The position numbers were made by a program, and so were the translations under genes. From positions 1-15,038 of the forward strand of contig CALWSX010000041.1 of NCBI GenBank assembly GCA_944384285.1: a stretch of 15,038 nt of DNA. The letters run 5' to 3'. Of the stretch, positions 1 through 7,605 are shown one piece after another (the stretch's first letter is position 1; each line of letters opens with the position of its first letter). This stretch comes from an uncultured Lachnospiraceae bacterium. GTDB lineage: Bacteria; Bacillota; Clostridia; Lachnospirales; Anaerotignaceae. The notes under the pieces are model-generated. The model was given only the letters and a program-made list of their open reading frames with translations. It ran no database searches and had not been told where the DNA came from.

Positions 1-828
1 AAGAAGTCTTTTAAGACGGTTATTTCTGTTTATAACTCGTCTATAAAGATCATTAAGGTCACTTGTTGCAAATCTGCCACCGTCAAGCTGAACCATAGGA
101 CGAATGTCCGGTGGAATTACAGGAATAACATCAAGTATCATCCATTCAGGACGGTTTCCAGAAGTTCTGAAAGATTCCACAACTTCAAGTTTCTTAATAA
201 TTCTAACTCTCTTTTGACCTGAAGTATCTTTTAATTGTTTTTTGAGTTCTTCAGCTTCTTTTTCAAGGTCAATGGCAAGAAGAAGTTCTTTAATAGCTTC
301 TGCTCCCATACCTACTCTGAAAGTATTTCCATAGTTATCATAAGCTTCTCTGTATTCTCTTTCAGATAAAAGCTGTTTATACTGAAGATTTGTATCACCT
401 GGATCAAGAACAATGTATGAAGCAAAATAAAGTACTTTTTCAAGTGCTCTTGGGCTTAATGAAAGTATAAGACCCATTCTTGAAGGAATACCTTTAAAGT
501 ACCAAATATGAGATACAGGAGCTGCAAGCTCAATATGTCCCATTCTTTCTCTACGTACTTTTGATTTTGTAACTTCTACACCACATCTATCACATACAAC
601 GCCTTTATGACGAATTCTTTTGTATTTACCGCAGTGACATTCCCAGTCTTTTGTAGGTCCGAAAATTCTTTCGCAGAAAAGACCATCTTTTTCAGGTTTT
701 AAAGTTCTGTAATTTATGGTTTCAGGTTTTTTTACTTCGCCTCTAGACCATTCTCTGATTTTCTCGGGAGAAGCTAAGCCTATTTTTATGGAATCAAAAA
801 CTATACCCTGATCATGATTTTGCGCCAT
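1..828 (-). CDS. rpoC: DNA-directed RNA polymerase subunit beta' (N-terminal part, cut by window edge)
   Basis: This is the first 276 codons of the beta' subunit of RNA polymerase; the reading frame is still open at position 1, so the remainder lies to the left. The ATG at 826-828 (MAQNHDQGIVFDSIKIGLAS) is preceded by a GGGGAG ribosome-binding site. The N-terminal zinc-binding module is visible as C64-x-C66 and C79-x-x-C82 (CHCG...CDRCG), followed by RRERMGHIELAAPVSHIWY, which is highly conserved in bacterial beta'. The fragment ends in the RVINRNNRLKRLL stretch of the clamp. It starts 16 bp after the rpoB stop, so it is co-transcribed with rpoB and assembles with it in the core enzyme. The catalytic NADFDGD motif lies outside the window. 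Identity is not in doubt. Confidence 0.98.
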   Translation of the reverse strand, partial: MAQNHDQGIVFDSIKIGLASPEKIREWSRGEVKKPETINYRTLKPEKDGLFCERIFGPTKDWECHCGKYKRIRHKGVVCDRCGVEVTKSKVRRERMGHIELAAPVSHIWYFKGIPSRMGLILSLSPRALEKVLYFASYIVLDPGDTNLQYKQLLSEREYREAYDNYGNTFRVGMGAEAIKELLLAIDLEKEAEELKKQLKDTSGQKRVRIIKKLEVVESFRTSGNRPEWMILDVIPVIPPDIRPMVQLDGGRFATSDLNDLYRRVINRNNRLKRLL

Positions 829-844
829 GGTAACATCTCCCCTC

Positions 845-3800
845 TTATTCTTTGTCTAATCTAAAAACATCACTTAAATCATCGTAATCATCAACTTCAT
901 CGAAGCTTTCCATTTCTTCAATAGCTTTGATGTCTCTTTCGTCCATGTCCATATCAATATCTAAATCGTCATCAAGATCTATGTCTAAATCATCATCTGA
1001 ATCTAAACCTAAATCTATATCATCATCAAAAATCATATCTTCTTGATCTGCATCATCAACAGAACCTATGAAATCATCATCAAATACATTAATTAATGAA
1101 TCTTCTGTTCTTATATCATCTACAAATCTACCGTAGTCATTTCCACCGAGAGAGTTATCTCTTGATGAATCTTTATCGTTTTTCTCAAAACCGCTTAAGT
1201 TAACGTTCAAATCGTCAACATCATCAATACATTCTTTAATTTCAACTTCTTCCATGTCTTCATTAAGAACACGAATATCAAGAGCAAGTGACTGAAGCTC
1301 TTTAAGAAGAACTTTGAATGATTCAGGAACACCAGGTTCTGGAATATTTTCACCTTTAACGATAGATTCGTATGTTTTAACACGTCCTACAATATCGTCA
1401 GATTTAACTGTAAGGATTTCCTGAAGTGTATAGGCTGCGCCATAAGCTTCAAGAGCCCAAACTTCCATTTCACCAAAACGCTGTCCACCAAACTGAGCTT
1501 TACCACCTAAAGGCTGCTGTGTAACAAGTGAGTATGGACCTGTAGAACGAGCATGAATTTTATCATCTACAAGGTGGTGGAGTTTAAGGTAGTGCATGAA
1601 ACCGATAGTAGCTCTGTTATCGAAAAGTTCACCTGTACGTCCGTCACGAAGTGCAACTTTACCGTCTCTGCTTATTTTAACACCTTTCCACTCTTCTCTG
1701 TGGTCTCTGTTTTCATAAAGTTCGTCCATGATGTCTTTATCAAGAACTTCATTCCATTTTTCATAGAATTCATCCCATGTTTTATTTGCATAATCATCTG
1801 CCATTTCAAGAGTGTCCATAATATCAATTTCGACAGCTCCGTCAAATACAGGTGTTGATATTTTCCAACCAAGAATATTAGCTGCAAGACTTAAGTGAGT
1901 TTCAAGTACCTGACCGATATTCATACGTGAAGGAATACCAAGTGGGTTTAAAACTATATCAAGAGGACGTCCGTTTTCAAGGAATGGCATATCTTCAACA
2001 GGAAGTACACGAGAAACAACACCCTTGTTACCATGACGACCAGCCATCTTGTCACCTACAGAGATTTTTCTCTTCTGTGCAATATAAACTCTTACGAGCT
2101 GATTTACACCAGGGCCCATATCGTCTCCGTTTTCTCTTGTAAAGATTTTAACGTCAACAATAATACCCATTGCACCATGAGGTACTCTTAAAGATGTATC
2201 TCTTACTTCTCTTGCTTTTTCGCCAAAGATAGCTCTTAAAAGTCTTTCTTCAGCTGTAAGTTCTGTTTCACCTTTTGGTGTAACTTTACCAACAAGGATA
2301 TCGTTTGGTCTAACTTCAGCCCCAATACGAATGATACCTCTTTCGTCAAGGTCTTTAAGTGCATCTTCACCAACGCTTGGAATATCTCTTGTAATTTCTT
2401 CTGCACCTAATTTTGTATCTCTTGCTTCAGCTTCATATTCTTCAATATGAACAGATGTGTAAACATCTTCCTGAACAAGTCTTTCACTTAATAAAACGGC
2501 GTCTTCGTAGTTGTAACCTTCCCATGTCATAAATCCGATAAGAGGGTTTTTACCAAGAGCAAGTTCACCGTTGCTTGTTGAAGCACCATCTGCAATAATC
2601 TGACCTTTTGTGATTTTGTCTCCAACATTAACAATAGGTCTTTGATTCATACATGTACTCTGGTTACTTCTCTGATATTTTATAAGTTTATAAACATCTC
2701 TGTTTCCAGATTCTGTTTTTACACAAATTTCTTTTGATGAAAGTCTTTCAACCACACCATCATTTTTTGCAACAACACAAATACCTGAGTCTTTTGCTGC
2801 TTTGTGTTCCATACCTGTTCCAACAATAGGTGAATCTGTAATAAGTAAAGGAACAGCCTGACGCTGCATGTTAGAACCCATTAAGGCACGGTTAGCGTCG
2901 TCATTTTCAAGGAATGGAATAAGTGCTGTAGCAACAGAAACCATCTGTTTTGGAGAAACGTCCATAAGCTGAACTTCTTTTTTATCAACCTCGATGATTT
3001 CTTCACGGTAACGTCCTGTTACTTTTTTATGAATAAAGTGACCTTCGCTGTCAAGAGGTTCATTAGCCTGAGCTACCATGTAATTTTCTTCTTCATCTGC
3101 TGTTACATAAATATAATCATTTGTAACTCTTGGCTCTTCACCGCTCTGGTCAATAATTCTGTAAGGCGCTTCAATAAAGCCGTATTCATTAATACGAGCA
3201 AATGTAGCAAGTGAGTTTATAAGACCGATGTTAGGACCTTCAGGTGTTTCGATAGGACACATTCTACCATAGTGTGAGTAGTGAACGTCACGAACTTCGA
3301 ATCCGGCTCTTTCTCTTGAAAGACCACCAGGACCTAAAGCGGAAAGACGTCTTTTATGTGTAAGTTCTGAAAGTGGGTTATTCTGGTCCATAAACTGTGA
3401 AAGCTGTGAACTTCCAAAGAATTCTTTTATAGCTGCAGTTACAGGACGAACATTTACAAGTGCCTGTGGTGTAACTACTTCTATATCCTGAATTGTCATT
3501 CTTTCACGTACAACTCTTTCCATTCTTGAAAGACCGATTCTGAACTGGTTTTGTAAAAGTTCACCTACAGAACGGATTCTTCTGTTTCCTAAATGGTCGA
3601 TATCGTCTTCATTACCGAATTCATAATTAAGATGAATAACATAGTTAATAGAAGCCATAATATCTTCAAGAGTTATATGTTTAGGAATAAGCTCATGAAT
3701 ATTTTCTTTTATAGCTGTTTTAATATCTTCTGCATTATCGTTATCATTTAAGATCTGGCTTAATACAGGGAAATATACTTTTTCCTTAATACCAAAATCT

Positions 3801-4885
3801 TTTGCACTAAGGCCAAATTCTTCGATAAATGGATCTATTGAAACAACCATATTACTTAAAATTTTAATTGTTCTTTCGTTATCTTTTGATTTAATAAATA
3901 TAGATGAAACACCTAAATCCTGGATAGTTTCAAGATTTTCACGGTTAAGAACAATACCTTCTTCAAAAACGATTTCACCTGTAATAGGATCAACTACGTT
4001 TTCAGCAAGGATAGCACCTGCAACTCTGTTTTTAAGTGCAAGTTTTTTATTAAATTTATATCTACCTACTTTTGCAAGGTCATAACGTTTTGGATCAAAA
4101 AACATACCACGAAGAAGTGTTTCTGAAGATTCTACCGTTGGAGGTTCACCCGGACGGAGTTTTTTGTACATTTCAATAAGACCTTCTTCGTAAGTTTTGC
4201 TGATATCTTTTTCTATAGTTGCAAGAATAAAAGGTTCTTCTCCGAAAAGTTCAATAATTTCTTTATCTGTACCAATTCCTAAAGAACGAATAAGAACAGT
4301 TACAGGTACTTTTCTTGTTCTATCTACTCTTACATAAAAAATATCATTTGAATCTGTTTCATATTCAAGCCATGCTCCCCTGTTAGGAATAACAGTAGAT
4401 GAAAGGAGTTTTTTACCAACTTTATCAAATTCAGATTTATAATATATACCAGGTGAACGAACAAGCTGGCTAACAATAACACGCTCAGCACCATTTATAA
4501 TGAAAGTTCCTGTTTCTGTCATAAGAGGGAAATCACCCATAAAGATTTCCTGTTCTTTAATTTCATCAAGTTCTCTGTTATAAAGTCTTGATTTTACCCT
4601 TAAAGGTGTTGCGTATGTCGCATCTCTTTCACGACATTCTTCGATAGAATATTTTGGTTCCGGATCAAGCGAAAAATCTGTGAATTCCAAAACTAAATTT
4701 CCGTTGAAATCGGTAATTGGTGAAATATCTTCAAATACTTCTTTTAAACCTTCTTCCAAAAACCATCTGTAACTGTCTTTTTGGACTTCAATAAGATTAG
4801 GCATTTCAAGTACTTCATTTATTCTTGAATAGCTTTTTCTGTTATTTTCTCCAATTTTAACAGTGTGGATTCTGTTTTTTTCCAT
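845..4885 (-). CDS. rpoB: DNA-directed RNA polymerase subunit beta with long acidic C-terminal tail
   Basis: Beta subunit of RNA polymerase, 1346 aa from the chosen start. The frame also has a GTG at 4894, but that codon overlaps the last base of the AAGGAG site (4894-4899). The ATG at 4885 lies 8 nt after that site and is preferred. The rifampicin-binding region is at residues 489-517 (FFGSSQLSQFMDQNNP, then THKRRLSALGPGG). Residues Q497, D500, H510 and S515 match E. coli Q513, D516, H526 and S531, so no classical resistance change is present. GDKMAGRHGNKG (about residue 944) and QPLGGKAQFGGQRFGEMEVWALEAYGAA near the C-terminus are also typical. After VEIKE the protein carries about 128 further residues (43 Asp, 9 Glu, 9 Lys/Arg), making it longer than the roughly 1200-residue beta subunits of common Firmicutes. 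rpoC follows after 16 bp. Confidence 0.98.
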   Translation of the reverse strand: MEKNRIHTVKIGENNRKSYSRINEVLEMPNLIEVQKDSYRWFLEEGLKEVFEDISPITDFNGNLVLEFTDFSLDPEPKYSIEECRERDATYATPLRVKSRLYNRELDEIKEQEIFMGDFPLMTETGTFIINGAERVIVSQLVRSPGIYYKSEFDKVGKKLLSSTVIPNRGAWLEYETDSNDIFYVRVDRTRKVPVTVLIRSLGIGTDKEIIELFGEEPFILATIEKDISKTYEEGLIEMYKKLRPGEPPTVESSETLLRGMFFDPKRYDLAKVGRYKFNKKLALKNRVAGAILAENVVDPITGEIVFEEGIVLNRENLETIQDLGVSSIFIKSKDNERTIKILSNMVVSIDPFIEEFGLSAKDFGIKEKVYFPVLSQILNDNDNAEDIKTAIKENIHELIPKHITLEDIMASINYVIHLNYEFGNEDDIDHLGNRRIRSVGELLQNQFRIGLSRMERVVRERMTIQDIEVVTPQALVNVRPVTAAIKEFFGSSQLSQFMDQNNPLSELTHKRRLSALGPGGLSRERAGFEVRDVHYSHYGRMCPIETPEGPNIGLINSLATFARINEYGFIEAPYRIIDQSGEEPRVTNDYIYVTADEEENYMVAQANEPLDSEGHFIHKKVTGRYREEIIEVDKKEVQLMDVSPKQMVSVATALIPFLENDDANRALMGSNMQRQAVPLLITDSPIVGTGMEHKAAKDSGICVVAKNDGVVERLSSKEICVKTESGNRDVYKLIKYQRSNQSTCMNQRPIVNVGDKITKGQIIADGASTSNGELALGKNPLIGFMTWEGYNYEDAVLLSERLVQEDVYTSVHIEEYEAEARDTKLGAEEITRDIPSVGEDALKDLDERGIIRIGAEVRPNDILVGKVTPKGETELTAEERLLRAIFGEKAREVRDTSLRVPHGAMGIIVDVKIFTRENGDDMGPGVNQLVRVYIAQKRKISVGDKMAGRHGNKGVVSRVLPVEDMPFLENGRPLDIVLNPLGIPSRMNIGQVLETHLSLAANILGWKISTPVFDGAVEIDIMDTLEMADDYANKTWDEFYEKWNEVLDKDIMDELYENRDHREEWKGVKISRDGKVALRDGRTGELFDNRATIGFMHYLKLHHLVDDKIHARSTGPYSLVTQQPLGGKAQFGGQRFGEMEVWALEAYGAAYTLQEILTVKSDDIVGRVKTYESIVKGENIPEPGVPESFKVLLKELQSLALDIRVLNEDMEEVEIKECIDDVDDLNVNLSGFEKNDKDSSRDNSLGGNDYGRFVDDIRTEDSLINVFDDDFIGSVDDADQEDMIFDDDIDLGLDSDDDLDIDLDDDLDIDMDMDERDIKAIEEMESFDEVDDYDDLSDVFRLDKE
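848..1231 (-). repeat. Asp-rich low-complexity tail of RpoB with internal tandem repeat
   Basis: This stretch encodes residues 1219-1346 of RpoB, of which about 41% are Asp or Glu. The densest part contains consecutive 8-residue units GLDSDDDL, DIDLDDDL and DIDMDMDE. The matching DNA (961-984 and 985-1008) forms a diverged 24-bp tandem repeat with 17 of 24 bases identical. The segment is in frame and ends at the rpoB stop, so it is part of the protein and not a separate gene. It is predicted to be disordered and strongly negative. Confidence 0.8.
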
Positions 4886-5167
4886 CCATGTCACTCCTTA
4901 AAACTACGACTAAAAAAAGTTACTTAAACAACATTAGACCTTTGCATATTCTGCCTTTGATCAGCAGTTATTACAAAAGTCAACACATTAAATTGAATAT
5001 AAAACAATTTTAGATACTTTTAACAAAAATACATTTTAAAAAAGTTGGGTTTGCAAAAAAAAATTTTCACAAAGTTTTCGGTATAAAAATTATTTTTCAC
5101 ATCACATTTCACAAAATTATCTTTGTAAATTGTCATAAACCCCCACTTTAATCAATACGTTATTTCA

Positions 5168-5196
5168 GTATAAAACATTTTAATGTAATAGTCAAG
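5168..5196 (-). promoter_or_regulatory. Sigma-A-type promoter of the rpoBC operon
   Basis: On the minus strand a -35 box TTGACT (5196-5191) is separated by exactly 17 bp from a -10 box TATACT (5173-5168), which predicts transcription start near 5161. Just upstream of the -35 are two A-tracts (5205-5211 and 5216-5221) about one helical turn apart, resembling an UP element of a strong promoter. The leader to the rpoB ATG would be about 275 nt. The box match is direct; activity is inferred. Confidence 0.7.
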
Positions 5197-5246
5197 AGTT
5201 TTTAAAAAAATATGAAAAAAAGTTATCTTGTACAATATTTTTTCCT

Positions 5247-5307
5247 AAAAATGACCATTTTATACACTTTATATTCAAAAATAATGAATTTATACATTTT
5301 AAATTCA
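5247..5307. repeat. Two-copy direct repeat with exact 30-bp period
   Basis: Positions 5247-5277 and 5277-5307 match at 25 of 31 bases when shifted by 30. The core, TTTATACAYTTTAWATTCA (5259-5277 and 5289-5307), matches at 17 of 19. A 30-bp period is close to three helical turns, so both copies would face the same side of DNA. The repeat lies upstream of both the rpoB promoter and spmA. A regulator site is possible, but the strong AT bias makes chance or slippage an alternative. Confidence 0.5.
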
Positions 5308-5414
5308 CATTTAGAAAAAAATATTATTATATTTTTAAAAAAAATTAAACAAAGAAATAATCGTACACTTTTTACATAAAATATTAAAAAAATATTTTTA
5401 TCGGAGAAACTCAA

Positions 5415-5996
5415 ATGCTTAATAAAATTTGGTGTTTTTTTATAATTTCAGGAGTAATTTTTGGTGTAGCAACAGGAAAAAGCGAATTGATTTCTAACAC
5501 GATTATACAAAGCGGAAAAGATTCAATATCTCTTATTCTTACTTTTTTAGGTATAACTGCTCTTTGGAACGGTATACTTGAAATTGCTAAAGATTCCGGG
5601 CTTATAAATCTTCTTTCAAAAAAAATATCACCTTTTTTAAAGATGCTTTTCCCGGAAATACCTGACAACCACCCTTCTTTTAAATACATAGCAACAAACA
5701 TAGCCGCAAACTTTTTAGGTGTTTCGTATGCAGCAAAACATGCAGGTCTTATGACAATGAAAGAAATGCAAAAGCTAAACAAAAACAAAAAAACTGCCTC
5801 AAAAAGCATGTGTATGTTTATGATAATAAATATATCCTCTGTACAACTTATTAATATAAACATAATATCTTTAAGGGCAGAATATGGTTCAAGTCTTCCC
5901 TCCGAAATAGTTTTTACAGGTATAGTAGCTACTATTGTGTCAACTCTTACCGGAATTATTTATGCTAAAATTATGGAAAGGAAAGAACAAAATTGA
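5415..5996 (+). CDS. spmA: Spore maturation protein A-like membrane protein
   Basis: A 193-residue integral membrane protein of the SpmA (Gate / nucleoside-recognition domain) family, close in length to B. subtilis SpmA (about 196 aa). Hydrophobic segments are at about 5-20, 38-53, 92-110, 133-152 and 165-185. Family-like parts include LFPEIPDNHPSFKYIATNIAANF (residues 78-100), the MKEMQKLN stretch, and NISSVQL...ISLRAEYG (139-158). In B. subtilis SpmA acts with SpmB in spore core dehydration; the exact activity is unknown. The conserved GLGNAATPLG element reads GVSYAAKHAG here (102-111), an unusual loss. The ATG has a GGAG site 8 nt upstream. The stop overlaps the spmB start by 4 nt, so the two are translationally coupled. 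Family assignment is solid; retained function is less certain. Confidence 0.88.
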   Translation: MLNKIWCFFIISGVIFGVATGKSELISNTIIQSGKDSISLILTFLGITALWNGILEIAKDSGLINLLSKKISPFLKMLFPEIPDNHPSFKYIATNIAANFLGVSYAAKHAGLMTMKEMQKLNKNKKTASKSMCMFMIINISSVQLININIISLRAEYGSSLPSEIVFTGIVATIVSTLTGIIYAKIMERKEQN

Positions 5997-6526
5997 ATAT
6001 CTTTATTTACATATCTAACTTAATTATACCTTTTTCTGTAGTTCTAATAGTTATGTATGGTTTCAAAAAAGGTATAAATGTTTATGAATCATTTGTTAAG
6101 GGAGCAAAAGACGGATGCATATTAATATTTGATGTTCTTCCAACAATGGTTGGACTTATGCTTGCCGTTTCAATAATACGTTCATCAGGTCTTTTGACTT
6201 TACTTGAAAATCTTTTTACTCCTATTTCAAACCTAACAGGATTTCCAAAAGAGCTTATCCCTCTTTCTTTTATGAGAATGATATCTGCTTCGGGAGCAGT
6301 TGGAATTATTATTGATATATTTAAAACTTACGGTCCGGATTCATTTATAGGGAGAACTGCCTCAACAATGATGTCATGTACTGAAACAATTTTTTATACC
6401 ATGTCATTATACTTTATGAGTATCGGAATTAAAAATACAAGATACACCCTTAAAGGATCAATACTCTCTAATATAGCAGGAATAATAGCCTCCCTTTTTA
6501 TTGTTTCAATAGTATTTGGAAAATAA
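5993..6526 (+). CDS. spmB: Spore maturation protein B-like membrane protein
   Basis: A 177-residue membrane protein of the SpmB family, partner of SpmA. The start is a TTG at 5993-5995 inside the spmA stop (overlap TTGA), with an upstream AAAGGAAAG that is a moderate ribosome-binding site; this start preserves the normal SpmB N-terminus. Recognisable elements are YESFVKGAKDG (31-41), the membrane segment following DVLP, FMRMISASGA (93-102, where the family usually has RPLSGSGA), YGPDSFIGRTAS (113-124), and MSCTETIFYTMSLYF (127-141, where the family usually has QGSTDTTFY). The pattern is clear but several signature residues have diverged, in parallel with SpmA. The stop codon ends one base before the stop codon of the opposing DUF1275 gene. 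Confidence 0.88.
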   Translation: MNIFIYISNLIIPFSVVLIVMYGFKKGINVYESFVKGAKDGCILIFDVLPTMVGLMLAVSIIRSSGLLTLLENLFTPISNLTGFPKELIPLSFMRMISASGAVGIIIDIFKTYGPDSFIGRTASTMMSCTETIFYTMSLYFMSIGIKNTRYTLKGSILSNIAGIIASLFIVSIVFGK

Positions 6527-7288
6527 TCAATGACCATGTGGTATACTATTAAAATCTTTACGTTCTTTTTTTAAATCCGCATAAAGAAGGTCAATAAATA
6601 TTATTGAAAGAGGAATTAAAAGCACCCATATTGCTTTTCCCAAAAATATATTACAAAGTACGGTTGATATTATTCCTCCAACAACAAACATTAAAAGCAT
6701 ACATACATGCATTAAGAGTTTTTTTCTTTTTTCCTTATTTTTTCTATCCTTTATTGTTTTTACAATAGATATACCTGTTTGTCTTACATGATTTGTACAA
6801 AAAGTTGTTGCCATTGGCATCTTTTGTGCTTGTCTGAAAGTGTTATACTGCATTGAACAAATAAAATTTATTGTTATTTGAGAAATTTGAAAAGGAGCAC
6901 TTTCAGGCAAAAATCCAAGAAATATTACTGCAAGCATTTCTATAAAAATAAGTATGGTGTCCCATCTTATAAAGTGTTTTTTTCTAATAGGGCCTGCTAT
7001 TGCTTCAGAAATTATTGTACCTAAAAGATACGCTGTCATAGGTATCAAATAATAACCTGCCTTTGAAAAATTTGCATTTCCAATATTCATGGCAAAAAGA
7101 ACAAAATTTGCCGTTTGTGCATTACAAAAAACTCCACCTCTTATACTGTATGTAAATGCACCATAAAATCCGCCTATAAACATAAGCGTTGCAAAAACCC
7201 AAAATTTTTCACATTCTAAAAAAAATTCTTTTTTCTCTCCTATATTTATATTATTAGTTACTTTTACTGACTTTATATTTAAATTCAT
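6527..7288 (-). CDS. DUF1275 / YoaK-family integral membrane protein
   Basis: A 253-residue membrane protein matching the DUF1275 (YoaK) family, whose biochemical role is not established. The family start of the core is seen as GGFYGAFTYSIRGGVFCNAQTANFVLFAM (39-67), where homologues have GGFLDAxTFLxRGGVFANAQTGN. A second conserved element is QYNTFRQAQKMPMATTFCTNHVRQTG (147-172). About six hydrophobic segments occur at roughly 30-48, 58-70, 80-98, 111-127, 190-213 and 218-236, with a basic cytoplasmic-looking loop (RKNKEKRKK) at 182-190. The ATG is preceded by GGAGG at 8 nt. It is a single-gene unit with its own candidate promoter and palindromic operator upstream. It ends in direct contact with the convergent spmB stop, leaving no terminator between them. 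A transport role is only a guess. Confidence 0.9.
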   Translation of the reverse strand: MNLNIKSVKVTNNINIGEKKEFFLECEKFWVFATLMFIGGFYGAFTYSIRGGVFCNAQTANFVLFAMNIGNANFSKAGYYLIPMTAYLLGTIISEAIAGPIRKKHFIRWDTILIFIEMLAVIFLGFLPESAPFQISQITINFICSMQYNTFRQAQKMPMATTFCTNHVRQTGISIVKTIKDRKNKEKRKKLLMHVCMLLMFVVGGIISTVLCNIFLGKAIWVLLIPLSIIFIDLLYADLKKERKDFNSIPHGH

Positions 7289-7328
7289 AAAGCTTTCCTC
7301 CGAACCAAAAGTAAATTTTTATTTTCAC

Positions 7329-7358
7329 TATTTTATCAGCAGGATAAAATATTAACAA
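7329..7358 (-). promoter_or_regulatory. Candidate promoter with embedded palindromic operator for the DUF1275 gene
   Basis: A perfect 9-bp inverted repeat, TATTTTATC (7329-7337) and GATAAAATA (7343-7351) separated by AGCAG, lies about 40 bp upstream of the ATG. On the minus strand a weak -35 TTGTTA (7358-7353) and a -10 TAAAAT (7335-7330) are 17 bp apart. The palindrome fills the spacer and overlaps the -10, a typical repressor position. The inverted repeat is certain; the promoter and the bound protein are inferred. It is unlike the MarR operators at 7574 and 8074. Confidence 0.5.
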
Positions 7359-7543
7359 TATTAAAAAATAACAACAAAGCATATAATTTATTTAAAAAAA
7401 TATATATTTTTTTATTCTAATTTAATTTTATATATAAAAACATCTCTATCATTCACAAAAAACAAAGTCTTTAAAATACCCACATTTTTATTTTTAATAA
7501 ATATTTATATCAATATAAAAAAATACTCCTTATTTCAAAACTA

Positions 7544-7572
7544 TTGACATATTTTAATTTGATACTTATAAT
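7544..7572 (+). promoter_or_regulatory. Consensus sigma-A promoter of marR
   Basis: The boxes are a perfect TTGACA (7544-7549) and TATAAT (7567-7572) with a 17-bp spacer, predicting initiation near 7579, inside the adjacent palindrome. Such a strong promoter with an operator at its start site fits tight autorepression. Confidence 0.88.
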
Positions 7573-7573
7573 A

Positions 7574-7587
7574 TGTAGTGTGCTACA
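7574..7587 (+). promoter_or_regulatory. MarR-type operator, copy 1
   Basis: TGTAGTGTGCTACA is an inverted repeat (TGTAG-N4-CTACA) one base after the marR -10 box. An almost identical site recurs at 8074-8087 before the ABC genes. Binding of a dimer here would cover the transcription start. Assignment to the neighbouring MarR protein is inferred from position and recurrence. Confidence 0.8.
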
Positions 7588-7605
7588 GATTGAAAGGAGA
7601 TTTAC

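Larger units (their letters stand above)
4886..5414. other. Divergent intergenic region between rpoB and spmA
   Basis: These 529 bp lack a long gene. They hold the rpoB promoter (5168-5196), an rpoB leader of about 275 nt, a possible 38-codon leader frame on the minus strand (5136-5020), a 30-bp-period tandem repeat (5247-5307), and on the plus strand the spmA ribosome-binding site (GGAG at 5403-5406). The usual rpoB neighbours rplJ and rplL are absent. For spmA the only promoter-like string I see is CGTACACT at 5362-5369, which resembles a sigma-E -10 box, but no convincing -35 accompanies it. Confidence 0.7.
7289..7605. other. Divergent intergenic region between DUF1275 gene and marR
   Basis: These 317 bp carry the regulatory starts of two divergent units. 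The DUF1275 promoter and palindrome are at the left end (7329-7358) and the marR promoter and operator are at the right end (7544-7587). The middle, about 7360-7540, is very AT-rich; I see no gene, RNA or strong hairpin in it. Confidence 0.7.

Noticed and set aside
3411..3490. Rifampicin-resistance substitutions in RpoB
   Set aside because: The residues matching E. coli Q513, D516, H526 and S531 are all the susceptible type.
4978..4983. TTGACT close to rpoB as a second promoter
   Set aside because: No -10-like hexamer occurs at a 16-18 bp spacing on the minus strand.
5362..5369. CGTACACT resembling a sporulation sigma-E -10 box upstream of spmA
   Set aside because: It fits the sporulation role, but the expected -35 about 14 bp upstream is only A-rich sequence with no clear match, so I did not list it as a promoter.
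5223..5414. 63-codon minus-strand frame in the rpoB-spmA gap
   Set aside because: It is made of AT-rich low-complexity codons, lies upstream of the rpoB promoter, has no ribosome-binding site and overlaps the spmA start region.
5411..5863. 150-codon minus-strand frame opposite spmA
   Set aside because: It is an antisense shadow of spmA, whose family resemblance is clear.
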